A stretch of 64,000 nt of DNA from Cellulophaga sp. HaHaR_3_176 (GTDB lineage: Bacteria > Bacteroidota > Bacteroidia > Flavobacteriales > Flavobacteriaceae). Each line of letters begins with the position of its first letter. Positions within the stretch are counted from its first letter, which is position 1. The DNA is taken from contig NZ_CP058990.1 in the NCBI RefSeq assembly GCF_019021925.1, positions 1,170,001 to 1,234,000 on the forward strand, given 5' to 3'. Positions 48,196-56,451 of this stretch are shown one piece after another. The notes beneath the pieces are model-generated. The model had not been told where the DNA came from. It saw only the letters and a list, made by a program, of their open reading frames with translations, and ran no database searches. The position numbers and the translations under genes were made by a program.

Positions 48196-49002
48196 ATGAA
48201 GGTTAATAAACTATTTGTACATCCAATAAAATCAGCTAGAGGTATCTCATTACCATCTGCTGAAATCTTAATTACAGGTTTTAAATATGATCGTTGTATT
48301 GCTGTCATCAATACATCAAATAAAATAATTACAGGCCGTGAATACCCTAATTTACTTAAAATAAATTGTAGAATAGGTAAAGGAAATCTAATAATTAATA
48401 GTGATAAAGAAGATGAATTTATTTTTCCGTTACCTCATGAAAATAAGATAAGTACTATAAAATTATTTAACAAAGAAGTTGTTGGAACGTTATTTGCTGA
48501 ATCGGCTAATAATTGGATTTCGACCTTTTTAAAAGATGATTTTAGGTTAGTATATATAGAAGATGATTATAATTATCTTCAAGAAAAAAACGGAGGGAGA
48601 CCAGAAGAAAAAAAAGGATATGCAGATGCTACGCCAGTACACCTTATTAGCCTAACTACATTAGAATATTTGAATTCTAAATTGACCAAAAAAGTAGGTG
48701 TTCGAAATTTTAGGCCAAATATTGTTATTGATGGGGTGGAGCCATTTGAAGAAGATTCATGGTCTGTTATAGCTATAAATGGATGTTATTTTCGAGTACA
48801 AGAAACAACGACTAGATGCATATTCACGACTATAGACCCAAAAACTGCTGAAAAAGATAAAAATATACAACCTTTAAAAGAGTTAGCAGATTTACGATCA
48901 AAAATGGGATTAAAACCTACTTTCGGAATAAGTCTTGTTCCTTTAGAAGAAGGTGTTATTTCAGAAGGAAATTCAGTAACGGTAATCGAAAATAAGAAAT
49001 AG
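48196..49002 (+). CDS. MOSC domain protein
   Basis: 268 residues. The N-terminal MOSC-associated beta-barrel (MKVNKLFVHPIKSARGISLP) leads to a C-terminal MOSC domain with RNFRPNIVIDGVEPFEEDSW, GCYFRVQETTTRCIFTTIDP and the conserved Cys in TRCIFT. Such proteins bind sulfur or a molybdenum cofactor; YcbX-type members help in N-hydroxylated base reduction. It lies 31 bases before the FAD/NAD(P)-binding gene, so the pair may act in one redox pathway. Confidence 0.9.
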   Translation: MKVNKLFVHPIKSARGISLPSAEILITGFKYDRCIAVINTSNKIITGREYPNLLKINCRIGKGNLIINSDKEDEFIFPLPHENKISTIKLFNKEVVGTLFAESANNWISTFLKDDFRLVYIEDDYNYLQEKNGGRPEEKKGYADATPVHLISLTTLEYLNSKLTKKVGVRNFRPNIVIDGVEPFEEDSWSVIAINGCYFRVQETTTRCIFTTIDPKTAEKDKNIQPLKELADLRSKMGLKPTFGISLVPLEEGVISEGNSVTVIENKK

Positions 49003-49033
49003 TAGTTTTAAACGATTAAACGCAAATTTAAAA

Positions 49034-50764
49034 ATGAATAAACTACCAGAACTAGCGATTGTAGGTTGTGGACCTCGTGGATTATCTGCTCTTGAATCTT
49101 TATATTCAGAAGCAGCAAATAAAAAAGTATTACCCGAGACTTTGGTTTTTGAATCTAACAAATATCCAGGAGCAGGACAAGTATATAATTTAGACCAACC
49201 AGATAGTAATTGGTTAAATGTTTCAGAAAGAGGAATAGGCATTCCGCCAAGAAATAAAATTGTATTTAAAAATTTTAGCATTCCGGAATTCCCAGATTTC
49301 CAAAATTGGTCTGGTTATTCAAATAAGGAAAACAAAGATACTTCTGTAGATAAATTTCCATTTCGTTCTAAATTGGGTGAATATTTAAACCAACGATACC
49401 ATAGCATTGCTGATGTTTTGATTGAAAATAAAATTATGACTTTTATAGCAGGCGAAGTTGATTGCCTTACAATAGAAAACGACTGTATAGGCATTGATGT
49501 TGTAGGTGGTAAAAACTACCATGTAAAACAAGCTGTTCTTTGCATTGGACACCAACCAATAGCGCTTGATGAACAATTGACTACATGGAAAAATAGAGTT
49601 CTTCAGTTAGATTTTATAAATCTCTTTACACAACCTTACCCAACTAATCGAATTTTAGAATCATTTGAAGCTCAAAATGAGATTTCTATTGGTATTCGTG
49701 GTTTTGGTTTAGCAATGATTGATGTAGCTCGTGCTTTGAGTGAAGGTTTAGGAGGTAAATTTAAAATTATAAATAAAGAAACTAGAGAAATGGAATATAT
49801 ACCTAGCGGAAAAGAGCCTAATTCATTAGTACCCTTTTCTCTCGATGGTATGCCAATGGTTCCGAAACCAGTAAATAAAAAAATAGATACATTATATGTA
49901 CCTACTGAAAATCAGTTGAATACTTATGAAACGTCTATAACCGAAAGTTTGCAGTCAAAAATTAAACCTGATTCTGTTCACTTTCTTATTGATGCTATAG
50001 CACCTATAGCGGCTCATAAGTTTATGGCACTTGGTTCAAAAGCAGTACAATCTAACTTGAAGAAAGATGAATTAATTGCAATTATAACCTCATGGTTATT
50101 AGATGATGAGTTTTCAAACCCTCTTATTATCTCAAAGCAGCAGCCTGCAAAAACGATATTAGAGCAATTTATAAAAATGGCAACAGGCAAAGGTTTGGTT
50201 AGTCTAGATTTTTGTATTGGACATGTATGGCGACACTGCCAGCCTAGTATATACCGTCTTTTATCATTTTCAGAATTATCAGACGATTTAATATCAGATA
50301 TCGTGTTGCTTGATGAACGTTTAAAAAGATACACTTTTGGACCACCAGTAGAAAGCTTGCAACAGATTATTGCATTGATAAATGCAAATAAAATTGATCT
50401 TGATTTTGTAAATAACCCAGAGATTGAATTGACCGATACGGGTTGGGAGTTTACTTCAGATAATAAAACAAAAAAAGTGGTTACAATGGTCAACTCAGTT
50501 TTAGACTCACCACAGATATTAAAAGTAATGAGTCCGCTAGCAAAAGGTTTGATCAATAGCGAAGTTGTAGAACCTATTCATGATAAATTGGGAATACGAA
50601 CTAAAAGGAATGCGATTGTAGAAAGCAACAAATTAGATGCAACTTTTCCATTGGCTTTAATGGGACGATTAGCCAAAGGTACGTTAATAGGTGTAGATGC
50701 TATAGCAGAATGTTTTGGTGAGCGATCTAATTTCTGGGCAGAAGGTGTTATTAAAAGAGTATAG
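49034..50764 (+). CDS. FAD/NAD(P)-binding protein (NAD_binding_9 type)
   Basis: 576 residues starting MNKLPELAIVGCGPRGLSAL, with the GxGxxG-like nucleotide motif. The family marks are NKYPGAGQVYNLDQPDSNWL and NVSERGIGIPPRNK. A second site (IGIRGFGLAMIDVARALSEG) and SVHFLIDAIAPIAAHKF follow. It is the second protein of this type in the window but clearly diverged from the one at 33148. The substrate is unknown. It is probably coupled to the MOSC gene, both ending at the terminator at 50809. Confidence 0.83.
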   Translation: MNKLPELAIVGCGPRGLSALESLYSEAANKKVLPETLVFESNKYPGAGQVYNLDQPDSNWLNVSERGIGIPPRNKIVFKNFSIPEFPDFQNWSGYSNKENKDTSVDKFPFRSKLGEYLNQRYHSIADVLIENKIMTFIAGEVDCLTIENDCIGIDVVGGKNYHVKQAVLCIGHQPIALDEQLTTWKNRVLQLDFINLFTQPYPTNRILESFEAQNEISIGIRGFGLAMIDVARALSEGLGGKFKIINKETREMEYIPSGKEPNSLVPFSLDGMPMVPKPVNKKIDTLYVPTENQLNTYETSITESLQSKIKPDSVHFLIDAIAPIAAHKFMALGSKAVQSNLKKDELIAIITSWLLDDEFSNPLIISKQQPAKTILEQFIKMATGKGLVSLDFCIGHVWRHCQPSIYRLLSFSELSDDLISDIVLLDERLKRYTFGPPVESLQQIIALINANKIDLDFVNNPEIELTDTGWEFTSDNKTKKVVTMVNSVLDSPQILKVMSPLAKGLINSEVVEPIHDKLGIRTKRNAIVESNKLDATFPLALMGRLAKGTLIGVDAIAECFGERSNFWAEGVIKRV

Positions 50765-50808
50765 TAATTAAAGATGTAAAAAATTCGTCACTTACTTTAA
50801 AAATAAAA

Positions 50809-50836
50809 AAAACTCCGGTAATTCACCGGAGTTTTT
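50809..50836 (+). terminator. Rho-independent terminator
   Basis: AACTCCGGT pairs perfectly with ACCGGAGTT around AATTC, followed by TTT. Confidence 0.9.
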
Positions 50837-50884
50837 ATAGTATGTGATAAAAGAAATCATAAAGATTATATTATCAATTATGTG

Positions 50885-51052
50885 CTATTTATTAATCAAT
50901 TTAAGTCGATTGTCTGCTGTGACTATTGACTTTTTCTTTGATTTATAATATTTATAACCCATATAAGTTAGCTGTAAACCAACCAATACAATTTTCATTT
51001 TTTTACTTCGGAATAATGTTGATGCCACGCCTAACGCTGATGTCATTTTCAT
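50885..51052 (-). CDS. Small Lys-rich hypothetical protein (55 aa)
   Basis: A 55-residue frame: MKMTSALGVASTLFRSKKMK, a hydrophobic centre VLVGLQLTYMGYKYY, then a Lys-rich tail ending in LKLINK. It ends just upstream of the terminator region and starts 12 bases past the stop of the DUF2383 gene, so it may share that transcript. It may be a membrane-associated stress peptide; no family is assigned. Confidence 0.55.
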   Translation of the reverse strand: MKMTSALGVASTLFRSKKMKIVLVGLQLTYMGYKYYKSKKKSIVTADNRLKLINK

Positions 51053-51064
51053 AAATAATAATTT

Positions 51065-51514
51065 TTACGCAACGTCTTCCATCGATTTTATTTGTTTTAA
51101 ATCATCCATAAGCCAATCTCTCTGTTGACGAATTATAGAAGCAGCCTCCACTGGTAAATGAACATCTGCTAAAACCTCATTATACTCTTCAATAGCGGCC
51201 TTATCGCCTCTAATAGCTTCTTCTAATACAGCTTCATCATCATTACTCGAAAATGCAGTTTTTACATCCATCCAAGTTCTGTGTATAGCTCCCGTAACAC
51301 TTCCTTCAATACCTTCTCTTAAATCAAGAGCTGGAGCAGCTGATTTTAAGTTAACGAGAAAATTTCTTCTTTCTAGAATTTTACTATTAAAATAACTTTG
51401 AAGTCCGACGCTTTTAGCATTTTCTGCTGCTTTTTCATATCCTTTAATCGCATCCTCATTTTTTTGGATGATCGAATTCATTTTTGATTCTATTTCTTTT
51501 ATATTATCATTCAT
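51065..51514 (-). CDS. DUF2383/PA2169-type four-helix-bundle protein
   Basis: 149 residues, helical, no signal. Features of the ferritin-like DUF2383 group are present: IQKNEDAIKGYEKAAENA, then LKSAAPALDLREGIEGSVTG and IHRTWMDVKTAFSSNDDEAV. EEAIRGDKAAIEEYNEVLAD and IRQQRDWLMDDLKQI close the bundle. Family members are linked to stress; no metal-binding site is certain here. It probably forms a unit with the 55-residue gene downstream. Confidence 0.9.
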   Translation of the reverse strand: MNDNIKEIESKMNSIIQKNEDAIKGYEKAAENAKSVGLQSYFNSKILERRNFLVNLKSAAPALDLREGIEGSVTGAIHRTWMDVKTAFSSNDDEAVLEEAIRGDKAAIEEYNEVLADVHLPVEAASIIRQQRDWLMDDLKQIKSMEDVA

Positions 51515-51757
51515 AATTTTTATTTTTTACGGTAACATTTATGCCTACCGATTGACATTTATAAAGATAAATTCAATGTTAAAACTGAAATATCTCTTTT
51601 ACTTTTTTATTGACTTAAACAAAATAAACCTTTGTAAGTCAATAGATTGTGGTATTTATTTTTGAAAATTTAATAAAGCAAATAACTAAGTAAAACAAGT
51701 AATTTGCCTATTGTGTATACTATATACTTTACTGTTTTATTTACTATTGATTGTATT

Positions 51758-51898
51758 TTAAGATAGTTTCGTAAATAACGTTTTCGGTTCTTTTGTTAAA
51801 AGTGCGCGTACAAGTTTTTCATGTAAGTGCATTTCTTGTGAAGTTATCAGTACTCTTTCTTTTATATTGCTTGTAGTGTTATATTGTTCATTCATCAT
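51758..51898 (-). CDS. Very small hypothetical protein (46 aa)
   Basis: Starts MMNEQYNTTSNIKERVLITS and ends EPKTLFTKLS. A longer frame up to 52003 exists, but its N-terminal part looks random and lacks a good start. There is no recognised motif; the middle (SQEMHLHEKLVRALL) may be a short amphipathic helix. Confidence 0.35.
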   Translation of the reverse strand: MMNEQYNTTSNIKERVLITSQEMHLHEKLVRALLTKEPKTLFTKLS

Positions 51899-52391
51899 AA
51901 TTATCGTTTTTAATTGATAACAAAGATCAATTTTACACTTAAAATTTATGTTATATAATTTTTCGATTTTATTGCATAATTTATGTGTCTTTATAAAACA
52001 CAACCTTAAAATAGATTTTTTTTGTAATTATATTAATTCTGATTTGAGTGCATACATGTAGAAAATAGATATGTATAGTATATACCGTTAAAGTGCCTGT
52101 TTTTAAAATATGTAAACTGATAACGCTTTTAAATTATTTTAAAAATAGCATAAATACTAAGCATTATCTTTTGGTTTTACACTCGTAAAGCAGATTGTGA
52201 ATTTGAACCGTAAAACGTTATTTCTGATAATCAATAGAACAAAAAGTAACAACAATAAAAATTATTTATCCTCTATAAAAAAATCACAGGTTTTAAATGA
52301 GCTAAAAAAATGGCTATATGGAACCACAGACTATTTATTTAATAAACTACTTTCGGTCATTAAATAAAGACCAAGTATTAAAATTTATAGT
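51899..52391. other. Intergenic region, no gene seen
   Basis: About 490 AT-rich bases before the second YqaE-like gene. Stops occur in all frames and no RNA gene or repeat was recognised. Confidence 0.4.
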
Positions 52392-52550
52392 ATGTCAATT
52401 GTAACAATCTTATTAAATATTTTTTTACCACCATTAGCCGTATTTTTGAAACATGGTTTGGGAATGACTTTTCTTATAAGCCTTATACTTACAGCCATTG
52501 GTTGGTTACCAGGGGTTATTCATGCTTTTATAGTAAATAGAGAAGGCTAA
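52392..52550 (+). CDS. yqaE: YqaE/PMP3 family membrane peptide (second copy)
   Basis: 52 residues: MSIVTILLNIFLPPLAVFLK, LTAIGWLPGVIHAFIV and a short NREG tail. It is very close to the copy at 39416-39568, differing at a few positions, so the two are paralogues. It has the family PP and GWLPG motifs. It stands alone with AT-rich flanks. Confidence 0.9.
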   Translation: MSIVTILLNIFLPPLAVFLKHGLGMTFLISLILTAIGWLPGVIHAFIVNREG

Positions 52551-52737
52551 TATCAATTCTTTTTCTTCAGATGTTTTACTACATCTTTAATATTAGTGAC
52601 TAAGAATATAAAATTTAAAGTCTTTAAACTATAGCTGGGTAAAGTGTAATCAATTTAGATCAACCTTTTAAGATATTTTAAAAATTAACATAGCAGTATA
52701 ACAATTTTAAAATTGGTTATACTTTGATAATAAATAG

Positions 52738-53358
52738 ATGATGAACTTTTTTACTTGTTTGCTTTTAGGATTTGTTATTGCATCTTCTGGCAGTATTGTA
52801 CCTAGTTTTTTAAATTTAACAGTAGTTAAGTTTAGTTTAAAGAGCGGTAGAAAATCTGCCTTCTATCTGATAGGAGGCTTTGCAACAGTACTCTTTTTTC
52901 AAGCAAATATTGGTGCGTATCTATCAAGTGTTTTGATGAAAAATTCAGAATACATCACCACAATTCAAAAAATAGGTATAGGAGTTTTAATTCTTTTATC
53001 TATTAATTTTTTTAGATTACATTTCATGTCAAAAGGGCATAAACAGAAAGAAGAAATTAATAAATCTAAAGCTTATCTACACGGTTTAGGTATGTCTTTA
53101 TTAAATACGTTTGCAATTCCATTTTACTTTACATCCATTTCTTTGTTGATAGGATTAGATTATTTTGAATACTCTTTTTTAAATAGCTTATATTTTTCAA
53201 TTGGTTCTACTGCGGGTTCATTTTCGCTATATGCATTGTTTGCAACAGTCGCTAGCAAAATAGAACACAGGCTTGCATTTATAGCTACTAAAATGGATTT
53301 TATTTTAGGTTGCTTAACAGGTGTAGTTGGTATTGGTAATTTTATTTATTTACTTTAA
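52738..53358 (+). CDS. LysE family-like membrane protein
   Basis: 206 residues with five or six membrane segments (CLLLGFVIASSGSIVPSFLN, SAFYLIGGFATVLFFQANIG, IGIGVLILLSINFFRL, and others near the end). The N-terminal helix with a conserved-like Gly/Pro pattern and the Lys/Glu-rich cytosolic loop (KGHKQKEEINKSK) suit a LysE/RhtB-type exporter. The substrate is unknown. Confidence 0.75.
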   Translation: MMNFFTCLLLGFVIASSGSIVPSFLNLTVVKFSLKSGRKSAFYLIGGFATVLFFQANIGAYLSSVLMKNSEYITTIQKIGIGVLILLSINFFRLHFMSKGHKQKEEINKSKAYLHGLGMSLLNTFAIPFYFTSISLLIGLDYFEYSFLNSLYFSIGSTAGSFSLYALFATVASKIEHRLAFIATKMDFILGCLTGVVGIGNFIYLL

Positions 53359-53404
53359 TAGAGAGAAAAATAATATTTAATTTGTACCGTAAACAGCTAG
53401 AACT

Positions 53405-53602
53405 ATGGAACGTGTAGACAGAAAAATAATACAACTATTATCAAAAGGATATAGAACTCCAGAGATCTCAAACCATTTTATAGAAAAAGGGATAACACCT
53501 AGTTCTGTATCTTCTATAGAAAAAAGAATCAAAGCAATAAAGAAAGTTTACGGAGCCAAAACCCTATTTCATTTGGCGGTGCTCCTTAATAAGAGTAAAT
53601 AG
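53405..53602 (+). CDS. Small LuxR-type helix-turn-helix protein
   Basis: 65 residues that amount to a single DNA-binding domain: DRKIIQLLSKGYRTPEISNH, then GITPSSVSSIEKRIKAIKKV and YGAKTLFHLAVLLN, as in the C-terminal domain of NarL/FixJ-type regulators. No receiver domain is present. It may be a free-standing transcription factor, or the remnant of a response regulator. The AT-rich region after it leads into the defence island. Confidence 0.75.
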   Translation: MERVDRKIIQLLSKGYRTPEISNHFIEKGITPSSVSSIEKRIKAIKKVYGAKTLFHLAVLLNKSK

Positions 53603-53677
53603 GGCTTAAGTTTTAAGTAGGAATTTACTAGGCTTTTACACTCAATTTCTTTCTTATTTTATAAATTATTTCCCATA

Positions 53678-53693
53678 CTGCGGGAAACCGCAG
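53678..53693. repeat. GC-rich hairpin with GNRA tetraloop
   Basis: CTGCGG, loop GAAA, then CCGCAG forms a perfect 6-bp stem, unusually GC-rich for this window. No T-run follows, so it is not a typical terminator. It lies in the leader about 100 bases before the hsdM fragment. Confidence 0.6.
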
Positions 53694-53796
53694 AACTACG
53701 TTGTGATAGTTTATGATATTTGTTATTATTTACTTGTAGGGATTTTATGCTAAATAGATATCTTTAGAGCATATTACAAGAAAACAAACTAAACCA

Positions 53797-53979
53797 ATGA
53801 ACAAATCATCACACAATAAATTAGTATCCCTTATTTGTTCTATCGCAGACGACTGTTTGCGAGATGTTTACGTACGCGGAAAATATCGTGACGTTATATT
53901 ACCAATGTTTGTATTACGCAGATTAGACGCGCTTTTAGAACAAACTGTTCGTGACGCCTGCCGCTATGACTCATTTTGA
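53797..53979 (+). pseudogene. Truncated hsdM fragment (type I methyltransferase N-terminus)
   Basis: The first ~47 residues match the HsdM N-terminal domain: LVSLICSIADDCLRDVYVRG, then KYRDVILPMFVLRRLDALLE. After ALLEQ the sequence turns into unrelated residues (RDACRYDSF) and stops. A full HsdM needs about 500 more residues, so this is a stump. A Fic gene with operators now occupies the following DNA. It differs from the complete HsdM at 60156, so it belonged to another system. Confidence 0.75.
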
Positions 53980-54030
53980 AAATCAGTCGATTTTTAATGC
54001 TTGTTTATGAATAAAAAATCAACTGATTTT
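53979..54030. repeat. 17-bp inverted repeat after the hsdM fragment
   Basis: AAAATCAGTCGATTTTT (53979-53995) is repeated inverted at 54014-54030 with one mismatch and an 18-base spacer. It could be a terminator-like hairpin or the mark of a past insertion. Confidence 0.55.
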
Positions 54031-54037
54031 TAAAACG

Positions 54038-54136
54038 GTAAATACAAGAGTAAAATTTACTCTTGTATTTACTACAAAGGTAAATTTTCATTATATTTAC
54101 CCTCGTTAATAAAACGTGAGTAAATATTACCCTTGT
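54038..54136. promoter_or_regulatory. Cluster of three palindromic operator-like sites
   Basis: Site 1 (54044-54066) is a perfect palindrome with half ACAAGAGTAAA; its arms extend to 17 bp at 54038-54072. Site 2 (54074-54106) has ACAAAGGTAAAT and ATTTACCCTCGT with a longer spacer. Site 3 (54114-54136) has ACGTGAGTAAA and TTACCCTTGT. The shared half-site is close to ACAAGRGTAAA. Site 3 ends 5 bases before the Fic ATG, so binding there would block translation or transcription of fic. Confidence 0.75.
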
Positions 54137-54141
54137 TAAAT

Positions 54142-55227
54142 ATGCCAAATTTCGATAGAAACATACCCTACAATAGCTTACCGCTATTGCCTCCGAAAAA
54201 AACACTAGAGACAACTACAGTTTTACGTAAAACTATTGATGCCAGTAGAGCGTTAGCACAGCTTAATGGTATGTTAACTAATTTACCGAATCCAACGTTA
54301 TTTTTAGATACAATCCATCTACAAGAAGCAAAAGCAAGTTCCGAAATTGAAAACATTATTACAACGAATGATGATTTATACAAGTCTTTAGTTGCTGATA
54401 AAAAGTTTGATAACCCAGCTACAAAAGAAGTGCTAAGTTATAAAGAGGCTCTTTACAATGGGTTACATGATATAGAAAAACGCCCTTTTATAAGTACAAA
54501 TTTGTGTATTGAAATTGTACAAAGCATTAAAAAAAACACCGCAGGTATTAGAACAACTCCTGGCACTGCTCTAAAAAATGCCAAGGGAGAAACTATTTAC
54601 ACGCCACCAACAGGAGAAACGGTTATAAGGGAGAAATTAGCCAATTTAGAAACCTTTATTAATGAAAATGATACTATAGACCCATTAATAAAAATGGCGT
54701 TAATGCATTATCAATTTGAAGCCATACACCCTTTTAGTGATGGTAATGGTAGAACAGGACGCATTTTATTATTACTCTATTTAAAATTAGAAAAACTTTT
54801 AGACACTCCAGCTATTTATTTAAGCGAGTATATTATAAAAAACAAAGCGGATTATTATAATAAACTACGTGAAGTTACCGAAAATAATGATTGGGAATCG
54901 TGGATATTGTATATGCTAGAAATGGTAGAATATACAGCTAACAAAGGTTTAAAGCGTTTAAAAGATGTCACCGAGTTAATGGAACAAATGACTGCTGAAA
55001 TTAAAGAAAAATTGCCTAAAGCATATTCTAAAGAATTGGTTGAAATATTATTCAGACTACCATACACCAAACGACAATTTTTAATTGATGAAAAACTAGG
55101 AACCCCAAAAACGGTCGGGAATTATTTGATAGCATTAGAAGATGCTGGGTTTCTAATTTCTGAAAAGGTGGGTAAGGAAAAATTGTATCTCAATCATAGA
55201 TTAATGGCTGTTTTAGAAGCGCTATAA
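54142..55227 (+). CDS. Fic family protein (AMPylase-type) with C-terminal winged helix
   Basis: The start is the ATG at 54142; a TTG at 54133 is in frame but poorer. Residues 1-100 hold the Fic N-terminal domain with the inhibitory motif SSEIEN (Ser66-Asn71; Glu70 would block ATP). The core motif is HPFSDGNGRTGR with His196. A C-terminal winged-helix domain follows (RLPYTKRQFLIDEKLGTPKT, YLIALEDAGFLISEKVGKEK). Fic proteins transfer AMP or other nucleotides to target proteins. The palindromic sites directly upstream suggest the winged helix represses its own gene. Confidence 0.93.
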   Translation: MPNFDRNIPYNSLPLLPPKKTLETTTVLRKTIDASRALAQLNGMLTNLPNPTLFLDTIHLQEAKASSEIENIITTNDDLYKSLVADKKFDNPATKEVLSYKEALYNGLHDIEKRPFISTNLCIEIVQSIKKNTAGIRTTPGTALKNAKGETIYTPPTGETVIREKLANLETFINENDTIDPLIKMALMHYQFEAIHPFSDGNGRTGRILLLLYLKLEKLLDTPAIYLSEYIIKNKADYYNKLREVTENNDWESWILYMLEMVEYTANKGLKRLKDVTELMEQMTAEIKEKLPKAYSKELVEILFRLPYTKRQFLIDEKLGTPKTVGNYLIALEDAGFLISEKVGKEKLYLNHRLMAVLEAL

Positions 55228-55392
55228 ACTTTACTCTGGTTTGTCGCGTATAAGTTCATTCTACCTAAATTTGCTACGTTTACATATAATTTGAGACAAT
55301 ATATTTACGACCACAGATAAAAAATAACATGAACCAGATTAAGACAGTTCTAAAAAAAAAGAATTATTAGTTGTTTAATAAATCTAAAAAAA

Positions 55393-56391
55393 ATGGCAAA
55401 TAGTACACATGCACATTTGAGATATAATATTCTAGACTATTGCTTCCGCAATAGATCTTATAGTTTTGAGGAATTATTAAGAACTGTAAATGAAGGAATT
55501 GAAGAATTATATCCTGGAGAAAACATTTCAGAAAGAACATTACGTGAGGACATTAAAGTTTTCAGGGATAATAAAGACGGATTTGGTGCACCACTAAAAG
55601 AAGGGATGAGAATTTATAAGTACTCAGACACTAATTTCTCTATTGCACAACGACCATTACAGAAATATGAACAATATTTAATTGAAGCCGCGCAGCAATT
55701 ATTATCGCGTTTTGAAAATCATCCAAAGTATAACAAATTGGCAGAAGCCTTAATTAAGTTTCAAGATGAAGAGGAACAGGAAAATGATGCTAAAAAAATC
55801 TTATTTTATGATCATAACGAAGAATACAAAGGTATTAAACACCTTAAGCCATTATATCTTGCAATTAAGAAAAAGCAAGCTTTACAGATAGTTTATAAAG
55901 GCTTTAAAGACAAGGAATCAACAGTTTTTGAATTTCATCCACATATTTTAAAACAATATAACAGAAGGTGGTTTGTCTTTGGATATAATAAAACAGCTCC
56001 AAGGTGGCAACACAGTATTCCATTAGATGAAAGACTTATAAGCTTTGAAACGCTTGAAGATACCGATTATTTAAAATCAGATATAGACTGGGACACATTC
56101 TTCAGAACAATGGTTGGTGTAACTAGAATGAACGAAAATGTACAGAAAGTAGTTGTGCGTTTCCATAATGGGAGGGGAAATTATTTTAAAACAAAACCAT
56201 TTCAACCAGATTACGAAGAGTTTTTTGAAGAAGATAAACAGGATCAGGTCTGGTTTGAGACAATAATAAATAAAGAATTAGTCCAGCAATTGTTGTCTTA
56301 TGGTCAGGATATAGAGGTGCTTGAGCCAGAGCAATTAAAAAAGCAAATGAGAGAAAATTCAAAAACAATGCAACAGTTTTATAAAGATTAA
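55393..56391 (+). CDS. WYL domain transcriptional regulator
   Basis: 332 residues. An N-terminal HTH (YNILDYCFRNRSYSFEELLR, SERTLREDIKVFRDN) is followed by a WYL domain at about 140-230 with HLKPLYLAIKKKQALQIVYK, then a C-terminal domain (VVVRFHNGRGNYFKTKPFQP). In defence loci WYL proteins often repress or activate anti-phage genes in response to a ligand such as nucleic acid. It is the first gene of the array reading into the methyltransferase-kinase fusion, 60 bases before its ATG. Confidence 0.92.
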   Translation: MANSTHAHLRYNILDYCFRNRSYSFEELLRTVNEGIEELYPGENISERTLREDIKVFRDNKDGFGAPLKEGMRIYKYSDTNFSIAQRPLQKYEQYLIEAAQQLLSRFENHPKYNKLAEALIKFQDEEEQENDAKKILFYDHNEEYKGIKHLKPLYLAIKKKQALQIVYKGFKDKESTVFEFHPHILKQYNRRWFVFGYNKTAPRWQHSIPLDERLISFETLEDTDYLKSDIDWDTFFRTMVGVTRMNENVQKVVVRFHNGRGNYFKTKPFQPDYEEFFEEDKQDQVWFETIINKELVQQLLSYGQDIEVLEPEQLKKQMRENSKTMQQFYKD

Positions 56392-56412
56392 CTATGCGGA
56401 CACTCTGCATAG
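56392..56412. promoter_or_regulatory. Palindrome between the WYL gene and the fusion gene
   Basis: CTATGC and GCATAG flank a core in which GA also pairs with TC, giving a 21-base imperfect palindrome right after the WYL stop. It may be a WYL binding site, or a hairpin that tunes read-through into the downstream operon. Confidence 0.45.
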
Positions 56413-56451
56413 TTCAGTGGTTAATTTGTACTATTGAATTTAAAGAAGCTT

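Noticed and set aside
51468..51665. 65-residue hydrophobic + strand frame
   Set aside because: It overlaps the DUF2383 gene start antisense and reads through AT-rich leader DNA; no family resemblance.
53979..54030. Insertion-sequence end
   Set aside because: The 17-bp arms are only 18 bases apart, no transposase is present and no target duplication was seen.
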